64,000 bases of DNA from Aliikangiella maris (lineage in GTDB: Bacteria > Pseudomonadota > Gammaproteobacteria > Enterobacterales > Kangiellaceae), in assembly GCF_040719265.1 (NCBI RefSeq), contig NZ_JBFDAH010000002.1, positions 124,001 to 188,000 of the forward strand, given 5' to 3'. Shown one piece after another: positions 45,826 to 53,717 of the stretch. The position numbers were made by a program, and so were the translations under genes. The notes beneath the pieces are model-generated. The model was not told the origin of the DNA and did not search any database. It worked only from the letters and a program-made list of their open reading frames with translations. How positions within the stretch are numbered: the first letter of the stretch is position 1; each line of letters opens with the position of its first letter.

Positions 45826-46962
45826 TTACTCGTTTGGATTAGAGAAGTTTGGATTATTAATAAATTGCTCGTCTGTTAAGCTATGTAAAAAGTTGAGTAG
45901 GTCTTGTTTGTCTTGATTGGTGAGCTCAAAGCCTTTTACAAATGGGCTTTTAAACTGGTTTTTTCGACCATCGCCTTGTTTTTCTTCTGCTGCAATATTT
46001 CTACCGCCAGCGGCATAAAAATCAATGACATCTGCCAGTGTCGATATACTTCCATCATGCATATAGGGTGCGCTTAGTGCAATGTTTCTTAAAGTCGGTG
46101 CTCTAAATCGACCATCGTCGTGTGCAATTGAGGTGATTTCAAAAAGTCCTTTGTCTAAATCTGGATACTGGTTGCGGTCTGCTACATTATATAATCCGGT
46201 ATTATGAAAAGGACGTCTATCGAGTAATTGTTTTTCATGTGAGGTTGACTGAGTAAAGTTAAAGCCTCCATGACAGTGATGACATTCCAGCTTTTCTGAA
46301 AAAAACAAGTTCATGCCTCTTAGTTGTGATTCATTGAGGGCGTTGTCATCATTATCATAAGCATAGCGATCAAAGGGTGACTTAAATGAAATTAGACTTC
46401 TTACAAAACAAGCTAAAGCATAAGAAATATTTTTAAAGTTTATCGACTCATCACCAAAAGCTTGACTAAATAATTTTTGGTATTGGGGCGTATTAAATCG
46501 CTCAAGCACTTGTTTTTCACTACCGGTGATCCCTAACTCAATCGGCTGTTCACCAAACATTGGAATCAATACCTGACGTTCAATTGTGTCTAACCGATCA
46601 TGTGCCCAGGTTAATGTCTTATTATAGGCGACATTGACCAATGCCAGTGAGTTTCGGCGATGTAAATGTCCTGTTGAGCCAATCGAAGTGATTCGGTTTT
46701 CGCTAAATGCGTATTCTTGTTGATGACAACTGGCGCAGGACTGTTGCTGATTAGCAGATAAATTTTTATCATAAAATAAAAAGCGACCTAGCTTAACTTT
46801 AGCATCACTCATTGGATTGTCTGCAGGTAATTGAGGTAGTGGAAATCCTTCTCTGAGTGACCATTGATAAGTTTGAGTTGCTGGTTGATGCCAGAGATAA
46901 AATTGATACATGGCAATACCAGCTATAATACAACAACCAATGAGGAAAATTATTTTTTTCAT
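45826..46962 (-). CDS. mbnH: MbnH-like diheme cytochrome c (MauG/CcpA superfamily)
   Basis: 378 aa with an N-terminal membrane/signal segment (IIFLIGCCIIAGIAMYQFYLW) and two c-type heme motifs, CASCH (76-80) and CHHCH (227-231). The order of domains is that of bacterial diheme peroxidases. Because its ATG overlaps the stop of an MbnP-type gene, I assign it to MbnH rather than a generic peroxidase. In Methylosinus the MbnH enzyme converts a Trp of MbnP to kynurenine through a high-valent diheme state. Other diheme peroxidases remain possible. Confidence 0.85.
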   Translation of the reverse strand: MKKIIFLIGCCIIAGIAMYQFYLWHQPATQTYQWSLREGFPLPQLPADNPMSDAKVKLGRFLFYDKNLSANQQQSCASCHQQEYAFSENRITSIGSTGHLHRRNSLALVNVAYNKTLTWAHDRLDTIERQVLIPMFGEQPIELGITGSEKQVLERFNTPQYQKLFSQAFGDESINFKNISYALACFVRSLISFKSPFDRYAYDNDDNALNESQLRGMNLFFSEKLECHHCHGGFNFTQSTSHEKQLLDRRPFHNTGLYNVADRNQYPDLDKGLFEITSIAHDDGRFRAPTLRNIALSAPYMHDGSISTLADVIDFYAAGGRNIAAEEKQGDGRKNQFKSPFVKGFELTNQDKQDLLNFLHSLTDEQFINNPNFSNPNE

Positions 46963-47804
46963 TGGGAAACACTAAATAGCTGTTGCTTGGCGTCAATTCC
47001 CAGGCGAGAAAATAGTTTTTGACATAATGCTGAGTGTTGCTCTGACTGGCAGGCGGGCTCATCAAGAAAGTCAATCGAGCGAATGAGTTGAAATAAGTCC
47101 ACTTGAATGGTTTTGTCTGCTTGAAAATTTTCTAAGGTAATGTCGACAAGATTTGGATGTTTACATTGCGTCGATGGCGCGCGCATTGAACTTGCCGATT
47201 GGCATCCGGTAGAACCTAAATGAAAAATCCAATCTTGCTGCGAGGTTGTTAATTCTAGACGCATAAATTTGTGCCCCAATTGCCAGGTCCAAAACATATC
47301 GGGTTGATTGAGCGGACTGGGTTGAGTCATCGGGTTTTGATGGTTGAGATCGAAAGGTACGCCAAGAGAAAAGCGGATTTGTTTAATGCCAGTGGCAGGG
47401 ACCGTACTTTGGAGTGTCACTTGCCAATTAAATGGCTGTGGGCAAACACCACCTAATAATGCCACACGTTCAGTTGAATTTTGGGTAGCGGCTGACGTAA
47501 CAAACTTGGCTGAGTGCCATTGGTTGTCGGCCATTAAACTGACATCGCTGATATAAAATTGAAATTGGTTTATTTGCCAGAGTTTGTTGGTTTGCGTGAT
47601 ATGCGAATCGCAGGTCAATTCTTGCTGCTGGTATTTGGGTTTAAAGTTAACGATGAGTGTATTATTGAAAATATCGGCTTGATTGCAACTGACGAGTAAC
47701 AAGACGCAGCAATATATTGTAGTAAGTCGCCAAGTAACAACATCCGTTGGTTTAACGGGAAAGTGTGAGCGTATGTATCTGAAAAATCGCGTGAAAATTA
47801 CCAT
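46959..47804 (-). CDS. mbnP: MbnP-family copper-binding lipoprotein (four-Cys metallo-mystery-pair protein)
   Basis: 281 aa. A lipobox-like LVSC follows an unusually long basic N-terminus. The mature part has the MbnP core: NQFQFYISDVSLM, IRFSLGVPFDLNHQNPMTQPSPLN, DMFWTWQLGHKFMRLEL and FHLGSTGC. Cys residues occur in LTCD, GVCP, TGCQ and TQCK (the four-Cys set), with two more near the C-terminus. Trp residues in FWTWQLG are candidates for modification by MbnH. It is the first gene of the pair. The family binds copper in the periplasm. No methanobactin precursor or biosynthesis gene is seen. Confidence 0.85.
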   Translation of the reverse strand: MVIFTRFFRYIRSHFPVKPTDVVTWRLTTIYCCVLLLVSCNQADIFNNTLIVNFKPKYQQQELTCDSHITQTNKLWQINQFQFYISDVSLMADNQWHSAKFVTSAATQNSTERVALLGGVCPQPFNWQVTLQSTVPATGIKQIRFSLGVPFDLNHQNPMTQPSPLNQPDMFWTWQLGHKFMRLELTTSQQDWIFHLGSTGCQSASSMRAPSTQCKHPNLVDITLENFQADKTIQVDLFQLIRSIDFLDEPACQSEQHSALCQKLFSRLGIDAKQQLFSVSQ

Positions 47805-47967
47805 GATATTGTAATAAATAAATTAATTTTCCAGTTATATTTAGGGCGAACTAAATAGAGTTATAACGTTTTATTGTCATATCGTTAATCAATCTTTTTA
47901 TTTAAATGTGCAGTTTTATTAACGATAAATTGACACGATAATTCAATATGGCTGTTATTGGAATAAT

Positions 47968-47997
47968 TTGCCTTATAACCCGAAAATTGCTTACTAT
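47968..47997 (+). promoter_or_regulatory. Predicted promoter of the choice-of-anchor-B gene
   Basis: -35 TTGCCT (47968-47973), an 18-bp spacer and -10 TACTAT (47992-47997), about 55 bp before the start codon. A moderate match only. Confidence 0.4.
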
Positions 47998-48022
47998 AAG
48001 CAGTCTATCCAAGTTATTTAAC

Positions 48023-48040
48023 TGATATGTCATCATATCA
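48023..48040 (+). other. Hairpin abutting the ribosome binding site
   Basis: TGATATG-TCAT-CATATCA is a perfect 7-bp stem with a 4-base loop, followed immediately by the GGAGC ribosome binding site of the next gene. It could modulate translation or mRNA stability. Confidence 0.6.
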
Positions 48041-48051
48041 GGAGCACGCCA

Positions 48052-50871
48052 ATGCAACAATTAAAAAAGTTATCTGCCATTTGCGCTACTAAGCCCCACA
48101 TATTTTTGTTAACTGGCATTACTGCCTTGTCTGTAGTGCTTGGGATATTTATCAGTTCACCGGTCAATGCCCACTCTGAGCCTGCCAAATCGCGTTTTGT
48201 TGCTAACCAAGGCCGTGATCAAGGTGAATGCGATAACCCGTTGCGACCTTGTAAAACGATTGCATATGCCGTTCAACAGGCCAATAAGGGCGATAAGGTT
48301 TTAGTGGCATCAGGAGAGTATCGGGTTCAAAGTAGCGAAGAGCTATTTTATCTAAAAAGTGAAATCGTACCGATTTTGGCTGGGTTTAACCGCTTTGATC
48401 ATTTTCAAAGTCAAAGCCCCGATACTAATGCAACATTTTTACTTGGCGCCCCTAGTGAGTTGGCTGTCGAGTTACGTCAAAAGGGATTTCAGGTTATCAG
48501 CGACGGAAAAAGTCAAATAGCCGGTCAGCAGCTAAAACAAAAGCTGCAAGCTTATCATATGCTCAATACTCAGCAGGTTCAGGTTGACTGTAGTAATGGT
48601 CAAGCAAATGGGTTTGCTTGCCAAAATCTAGATTTAATCGCACATATTCCACTTGCCCAGTTTAGCAGTAATCCGGCGGCAGGTAATGATATCTGGGGGC
48701 ATGTTGATCTTAACACCGGGCGAGAGTACGCTTTGATGGGAGTGGATACCGGAGTAACTGTTTTTGATATTACTCAACCAGACAAAGTGGTTGATGTTGG
48801 CTCTATTGCCGGGCGAAGAACTCAGTGGCGGGATATCAAAGTCTATCAATATTTCGATACACAGCTTAATAGTTGGCAAGCATATGCTTATGTGACTTCT
48901 GATAACTCTAACGACGGTGTACAAATTATTAATTTGAATCAGTTGCCAGAAAAGGTCAGTCTTGTTTTTAGTAATCATACTGTCGATGCAGCACATAACG
49001 TCTATATCAGTAATGTCGACTACGGTCTTAATATTAAACTAGATAACGCTGAGCCCTGGTTACAAATTGTTGGCGGCAGCAAAAATGGTGGACGTTTTAA
49101 CAGTGGTGCATTTCAGTCATTTTCACTGAATAATCCCGAGTCTATCCAACTTAGTGCAAATCAATCAGGCTTTGGTGGATACACTCATGATGGTACATCA
49201 GTACTGATTGATGATGCGCGCAATACCAATGAGTGCAAAAATCAAATACAGAGTTGTACGGTATTTGTAGACTTCAATGAAAAAGAAATTATTTTGTGGA
49301 ATGTTTCTAGCCCGGATAAAACACAAAAACTAGCGCAGATGGAGTATTCTGATGTCCCTAAGACTGCTCAATATGTCCATTCAGGTTGGGTAAGTGATAA
49401 CAAACGCTATATTTTTGCTCACGATGAATTTGATGAAAGCAAAGGTAATTTAAACTCAACTATTCGAGTGTTTCAAATTGACTCACTCACCAATCCCGTT
49501 CAAGTCGGTCAATGGGCCGGGCCAACAAAAGCGATCGATCATAATGGTTTTGTTAAAGGCAATCGCTATTATTTTTCAAATTATGAGCGGGGACTAACAG
49601 TACTGGATATTTCTGAGCCTGCGAATCCTATTGAAGTAGGATTCTTTGATACTTTTCCACCTTCCAATAATGCTTCATTTAATGGCGCCTGGGGCGTTTA
49701 TCCTTTTTTACCTTCAGGTGTAATATTGGTCAGTGACATTAATAGCGGACTGTATGTGTTGAGGGACAAAACACATCAACAAGTACAAGGTAATGTACGT
49801 TTTGAGCAAGCTGAAGTTGCCGTGCAGCAAGGTGAAAAGGCCGTTGTAGGGATTATTCGTGAAAATAATTCTACAGCAAGTACCAGCGCCAGTGTTGCTT
49901 ATGAGATCATATCGGGGAGCGCCCAACAGCATGAAGATTTTACGCCACAAAAAGGGAGAGTCAGTTGGCAGGGAAATGCGTCAGGCCAACAGACTATCGA
50001 AATTGCGACGTTACCAGAGTTAAGCGCGCTTGAATATCTTGAGCAATTTTACGTGCGTTTATATGATCCTGATTCTGGGATGTCTGTAACCAGCCCTAGT
50101 TATTTGACTGTGAATTTAAGTGGTACAAAAAGTAATGGCGTGGTTGACTTTGCGGTTGCCGAATTATCGGTTGCAGAAAATATGGGTAACGCTGCTGTTG
50201 AGGTTGAACGAGTTGGTGGGAGCGCGGGCGAAGCGAGTGTTGTGTATACATTGATTGCTGATACGGCAACAGAAACGCAAGATTTTGTCGCTGCAAACGG
50301 TATTCTTAGCTGGCAAGACGGGGAAATGGGCCGCAAATCTATTACCGTTGAGCTGGTCAATGACACTGAAAGTGAAGCGCTTGAGCAATTTCGTATCGAG
50401 CTTTCTGAAAACAGTGGTGCCGGATTAGGCAATCGTACATCAATGGTTGTGCAAATTCTTGATGATGAATCAAACACCGCACCCGAGGTTAGCCTGGGGG
50501 AGGATTTTGAAGTGAATACGCGCCAAATGATTAATTTGAGCGCCTCGGTGAATGATAACGAAGATCATCAAGTCACTTATTTATGGCGACAGATTGCTGG
50601 TGAAAGTGTTCTACAAGAATCTTCGCAAGAAAACATCTCATTTATAGCCCCACAAGCAGCAGGTCAAATTGAAATACAACTCGAAGTTACCGATATGCTG
50701 GGAGCAACTACTAGTGATTCGGTGATCATTACAGTTGTTGCTGGTGTTAACGAACCCGATGATACACCTGCCCAAAATAAAAGTGGCGGTGGTGGGATTG
50801 GTCGCTTTATAGTTATCCTATTGTTGCTGATCGGACTTCGCAATAAAATTTTTGTAACCCGAATAAACTAA
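48052..50871 (+). CDS. Choice-of-anchor-B surface protein with Calx-beta domains and a GlyGly-CTERM tail
   Basis: 939 aa. A signal peptide ends near PVNA. A short beta-helix-like motif with two Cys (GECDNPLRPCKTIAYAVQQA) follows, then a choice-of-anchor-B/LVIVD-type beta-propeller region (about 200-575) with repeats such as GVTVFDITQPDKVVDVGSI and GLTVLDISEPANPIEVGFF. Two Calx-beta domains (about 580-690 and 695-805) and a PKD/REJ-like domain follow. The C-terminus has GGGGIGRF, a hydrophobic helix and a basic tail: the GlyGly-CTERM signal processed by rhombosortase and linked to type II secretion. It is divergent from mbnPH. A role in metal or copper handling is only suggested by position. 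Confidence 0.85.
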   Translation: MQQLKKLSAICATKPHIFLLTGITALSVVLGIFISSPVNAHSEPAKSRFVANQGRDQGECDNPLRPCKTIAYAVQQANKGDKVLVASGEYRVQSSEELFYLKSEIVPILAGFNRFDHFQSQSPDTNATFLLGAPSELAVELRQKGFQVISDGKSQIAGQQLKQKLQAYHMLNTQQVQVDCSNGQANGFACQNLDLIAHIPLAQFSSNPAAGNDIWGHVDLNTGREYALMGVDTGVTVFDITQPDKVVDVGSIAGRRTQWRDIKVYQYFDTQLNSWQAYAYVTSDNSNDGVQIINLNQLPEKVSLVFSNHTVDAAHNVYISNVDYGLNIKLDNAEPWLQIVGGSKNGGRFNSGAFQSFSLNNPESIQLSANQSGFGGYTHDGTSVLIDDARNTNECKNQIQSCTVFVDFNEKEIILWNVSSPDKTQKLAQMEYSDVPKTAQYVHSGWVSDNKRYIFAHDEFDESKGNLNSTIRVFQIDSLTNPVQVGQWAGPTKAIDHNGFVKGNRYYFSNYERGLTVLDISEPANPIEVGFFDTFPPSNNASFNGAWGVYPFLPSGVILVSDINSGLYVLRDKTHQQVQGNVRFEQAEVAVQQGEKAVVGIIRENNSTASTSASVAYEIISGSAQQHEDFTPQKGRVSWQGNASGQQTIEIATLPELSALEYLEQFYVRLYDPDSGMSVTSPSYLTVNLSGTKSNGVVDFAVAELSVAENMGNAAVEVERVGGSAGEASVVYTLIADTATETQDFVAANGILSWQDGEMGRKSITVELVNDTESEALEQFRIELSENSGAGLGNRTSMVVQILDDESNTAPEVSLGEDFEVNTRQMINLSASVNDNEDHQVTYLWRQIAGESVLQESSQENISFIAPQAAGQIEIQLEVTDMLGATTSDSVIITVVAGVNEPDDTPAQNKSGGGGIGRFIVILLLLIGLRNKIFVTRIN

Positions 50872-50900
50872 GTGTCACCGCATCATTTAATTGGTAGAAT
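50872..50900 (+). promoter_or_regulatory. Predicted rnpB promoter
   Basis: -35 GTGTCA (50872-50877), 17 bp, then -10 TAGAAT (50895-50900). The start point predicted 7 bp downstream coincides with the 5' end of RNase P RNA. The -35 begins directly after the preceding gene's stop codon. Confidence 0.6.
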
Positions 50901-50906
50901 GCGCTT

Positions 50907-51260
50907 GGGTTGACTGGGCAATCGCTGTCAGTTTTTAATTGATGGAGGAAAGTCCGGACTTCGCAGAGCAGAGTGCCAGGTAACGCCTGGGGGGCGAAAG
51001 CCTACGGAAAGTGCCGCAGAAAATATACCGCCTGCTTATGCAGGTAAGGGTGAAAAGGTGTCGGTAAGAGCGCACCGCGCTGGTGGTAACATCAGTGGCA
51101 GGGTAAACCCCACTCGAAGCAAGGCCAAATAGGGTTCCTGTAGAATTTTATTCTCAAGGTGTGGCTCGCACTGGAACCGGGTAGGCCGCATGAGCATAGT
51201 GGTGACGCTGTGCCTAGATGAATGATTGTCTTAAACAGAATCCGGCTTATAGGTCGACCC
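50907..51260 (+). ncRNA. rnpB: RNase P RNA (bacterial type A)
   Basis: Catalytic RNA that matures tRNA 5' ends. Conserved blocks are GAGGAAAGTCCGGACTTC, GTGCCAGGTAACGCCTGGGG, GGTGAAAAGGTG...GTAAGAGCGCACCGCGC, GGTAAACCCC, AGCAAGGCCAAATAGGG, GGGTAGGCCGCATGAGC and CTAGATGAATGATTGTC. The ends pair as the P1 helix: GGGTTGAC near 50907 with GTCGACCC near 51260, which sets the boundaries to within a few bases. It lies between the second accessory block and mraZ, the usual neighbour in related genomes. Confidence 0.97.
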
Positions 51261-51860
51261 AATTTATTTCTACGATAACTGACTGTGTTTGGGTGACAAC
51301 AACTCGGTTTGCAATTTACTGACGAGGTATAGTTAATAAACTGTCGTGTATTCGCGTCACTTTCGGTTATTACTACATAGCTAATCCAAATATCCAATTA
51401 TCCAATTATCCAAATATTCAGGTATCAAATCTCATATTTCAAGGTATTTGGATTATATTTTGTTCTAATAATCCCAGCAAAAAATTAATAAAATCACCAA
51501 AGGCGCGAAAAATTCTGGTATTGTCATAATCGTTTAAAAATTAGCGTCTAGGATTAAAATAATCACATGTTTTGAGACTATGGATAAATTGAGAAGCGTT
51601 ATTCATGATCGTTTTACTTAACAATTTAACTTGTCATAAAAACCAGCCGAAACACCCGCACCAAAAATAACATCGCTAATTTTATACCTTGTACAGTTAT
51701 TCATCATAAATATGAACCAACTTAAAGTAATACTTTAAGTTTGATATATAAGTCGATGAATTGTTTTCTTATTCGAATTCTGACTAAAATTTAAATCTTT
51801 TAAAATACGCTAAGTCTTTGTGAAATAAGCAATATTTCTCATATTTTATAGGGTTTTTCC
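51261..51860. other. Non-coding region between rnpB and the dcw promoter
   Basis: AT-rich. Short tandem repeats of ATTATCCA-type units lie at about 51385-51415, and ATCCAAATA there is complementary to TATTTGGAT at about 51445-51455. No clear rnpB terminator and no gene are seen. Sequence around 51600-51700 is unassigned. Confidence 0.4.
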
Positions 51861-51890
51861 TTGACAAAAGTGGCTCATCGTACCTATAGT
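51861..51890 (+). promoter_or_regulatory. Predicted dcw (mraZ) promoter
   Basis: Consensus -35 TTGACA (51861-51866), an 18-bp spacer and -10 TATAGT (51885-51890). Predicted start near 51897, directly before the four MraZ-type boxes. This is the best sigma-70 promoter I find in the window. Confidence 0.7.
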
Positions 51891-51898
51891 GCACAAAT

Positions 51899-51933
51899 GT
51901 GGAGAAAAGTGTAACTATGTGCAATTATGTGGT
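51899..51933 (+). promoter_or_regulatory. MraZ operator: four boxes at 10-bp spacing
   Basis: GTGGA (51899), GTGTA (51909), GTGCA (51919) and GTGGT (51929) repeat exactly every 10 bp, the spacing of MraZ boxes (TGGGN with 5-bp spacers in E. coli). They overlap the predicted transcription start, suitable for autorepression by MraZ. Confidence 0.7.
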
Positions 51934-51972
51934 TCATCTGATCAATGAACCTTCGCTTGCAGGGCAAATTAA

Positions 51973-52428
51973 GTGTTTCGTGGAGCCAATTCAATAAATT
52001 TAGACTCAAAAGGTCGTATTGCGATACCTTCAAAGTATCGCGACGGCATCGTTGAGTCTTGTGAATCTCACATGATAATCACTTGCGATCCCTACGATAG
52101 CTGCCTGTTGATATTCCCGTTGGCCCACTGGGAAGCAACAGAAGCCGATTTACAGTCTCTCTCCAATTCAAAACCACTCCACAGACGTTTAAAACGAATT
52201 ATGCTGGCACACGCAACAGAAGTCGATATGGATTCTAATGGTCGTCTACTGATTCCGGGTGTTCTGCGAGAAAGAGCCAATTTAACCAAAGAAGTCATGT
52301 TAATTGGCCAAGGAAAAACATTCCAGTTATGGGATGAAACTGCTTGGAATCGATTGACAGAAGAAGACTTAGCAGAACTGTCAAGTGATGAACTGGATTC
52401 AGACCAACTACCAGACCTTTATTACTGA
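51973..52428 (+). CDS. mraZ: Transcriptional regulator MraZ
   Basis: 151 aa from a GTG start (AGGG 8 nt upstream); the product begins FRGANSINLDSKGRIAIPSKYR, the family N-terminus. Two AbrB-like SpoVT domains carry DSKGRIAIP and DSNGRLLIP. A ring-shaped regulator that represses its own dcw promoter. The stop overlaps the rsmH start (TGATG). Confidence 0.97.
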   Translation: MFRGANSINLDSKGRIAIPSKYRDGIVESCESHMIITCDPYDSCLLIFPLAHWEATEADLQSLSNSKPLHRRLKRIMLAHATEVDMDSNGRLLIPGVLRERANLTKEVMLIGQGKTFQLWDETAWNRLTEEDLAELSSDELDSDQLPDLYY

Positions 52429-53366
52429 TGATACTCGAACAAAATGAACATAGTACGGTCTTGTTGAATGAGGCTGTTGATGGTTTGAATATTCAGCCAG
52501 ATGGTATCTATGTGGATGGTACTTTTGGGCGTGGTGGGCATAGTGGATTAATTTTGCAGCGACTAGGTCCTCATGGAAAACTCATTGCCATTGATCGAGA
52601 TCCACAAGCGAAAGAAAGTGCGAAGCAGTTTGCTGACGATAGTCGGTTTGAATTTTTTAATCAGAATTTCGCCATGATTGAGTCGATTTTAGAACAACAT
52701 GATGAAGTAAAAAAGGTAGATGGCATATTGCTGGATCTTGGTGTTTCTTCACCGCAATTGGATCAAGCAGAAAGAGGATTCAGTTTTCTGCGAGATGGCC
52801 CGCTGGATATGCGTATGAATCCTGACAAAGGACCTTCTGCCACACAGTGGTTGGCAGAAGCTGATGTTGATGAAATTCGTTGGGTTTTAAAAGAATACGG
52901 TGAAGAAAAGTTTGCAACACGTATTGCCAGAGCAATTGTTGAGCAGCGAGATCATCAAATGATTGATACGACATTTAAGTTAGTAAAAATAATTACCGAG
53001 GCGAGTCCGGTAAAAGATAAATTTAAACATCCGGCAACACGTAGTTTTCAGGCAATTCGAATTTTTATTAATGATGAGTTGAATGAATTGGAAAAAGTAT
53101 TAGCACTTACACCAAAGTGTTTGCGCCAAGGTGGCAGAGCATCAATTATCAGCTTTCATTCACTTGAAGATCGCCTGGTTAAACGATTTTTTCGGCAACA
53201 GGCTAAAGGACAAAATATTCCAAAGCATTTGCCGGTAATGGATGCTGATATTAATCGAACATTTAAACTGGTGGGCAAAGCAATAAAAGCCAGCGACCAG
53301 GAAATACAAATAAACCCTCGTTCAAGGAGTGCTGTACTGAGAGTTGCAGAAAAAATAGTGAAATAG
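52428..53366 (+). CDS. rsmH: 16S rRNA (cytosine(1402)-N4)-methyltransferase RsmH
   Basis: 312 aa. SAM-binding motif VDGTFGRGGHSGLIL and other hallmarks: ILLDLGVSSPQLDQAERGFSF, GPLDMRMN and SIISFHSLEDRLVKRFF. Methylates N4 of C1402 at the ribosomal P site, the same base as RsmI. Second gene of the dcw operon. Confidence 0.98.
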   Translation: MILEQNEHSTVLLNEAVDGLNIQPDGIYVDGTFGRGGHSGLILQRLGPHGKLIAIDRDPQAKESAKQFADDSRFEFFNQNFAMIESILEQHDEVKKVDGILLDLGVSSPQLDQAERGFSFLRDGPLDMRMNPDKGPSATQWLAEADVDEIRWVLKEYGEEKFATRIARAIVEQRDHQMIDTTFKLVKIITEASPVKDKFKHPATRSFQAIRIFINDELNELEKVLALTPKCLRQGGRASIISFHSLEDRLVKRFFRQQAKGQNIPKHLPVMDADINRTFKLVGKAIKASDQEIQINPRSRSAVLRVAEKIVK

Positions 53367-53375
53367 TTTGACAGA

Positions 53376-53717
53376 ATGAAAAAGCAAAACCAGAAAAATA
53401 AGACGAATGATGAAACACCGTCTCTATTGAAAATGTTGTTAACAGATGTACTGATAGGACATTGGTTTATTAGTTTACTGGCGATTGCGTTTATTGCTTT
53501 TTCAATGGTTTTAGCAAGTACAAGCCATAAAACCCGGCGACTAACGGCAGAATGGCAGAAGTTGAGACAGGAGCATCAGGAACAACAAATACTCTGGGAA
53601 TCACTGCGCTTGGAAATGACAACATTAACCGAAGCTGACAGAATTTCCAATTTGGCAAAGAAAGAATTAGGTATGGTTGAAGTGACGACGAAAAATGAAA
53701 AGGTAATATCGCTATGA
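53376..53717 (+). CDS. ftsL: Cell division protein FtsL
   Basis: 113 aa bitopic membrane protein. A short cytoplasmic N-terminus, one helix (HWFISLLAIAFIAFSMVLAS) and a periplasmic coiled coil with a leucine-zipper pattern (about 60-95). With FtsB and FtsQ it activates FtsWI. Identified mainly by position and topology, as usual for this fast-evolving protein. Overlaps ftsI by 4 nt. Confidence 0.93.
   Translation: MKKQNQKNKTNDETPSLLKMLLTDVLIGHWFISLLAIAFIAFSMVLASTSHKTRRLTAEWQKLRQEHQEQQILWESLRLEMTTLTEADRISNLAKKELGMVEVTTKNEKVISL

Noticed and set aside
45826..46962. Ordinary cytochrome c peroxidase
   Set aside because: The overlapping MbnP-type partner gene makes MbnH the better assignment, though the superfamily is the same.
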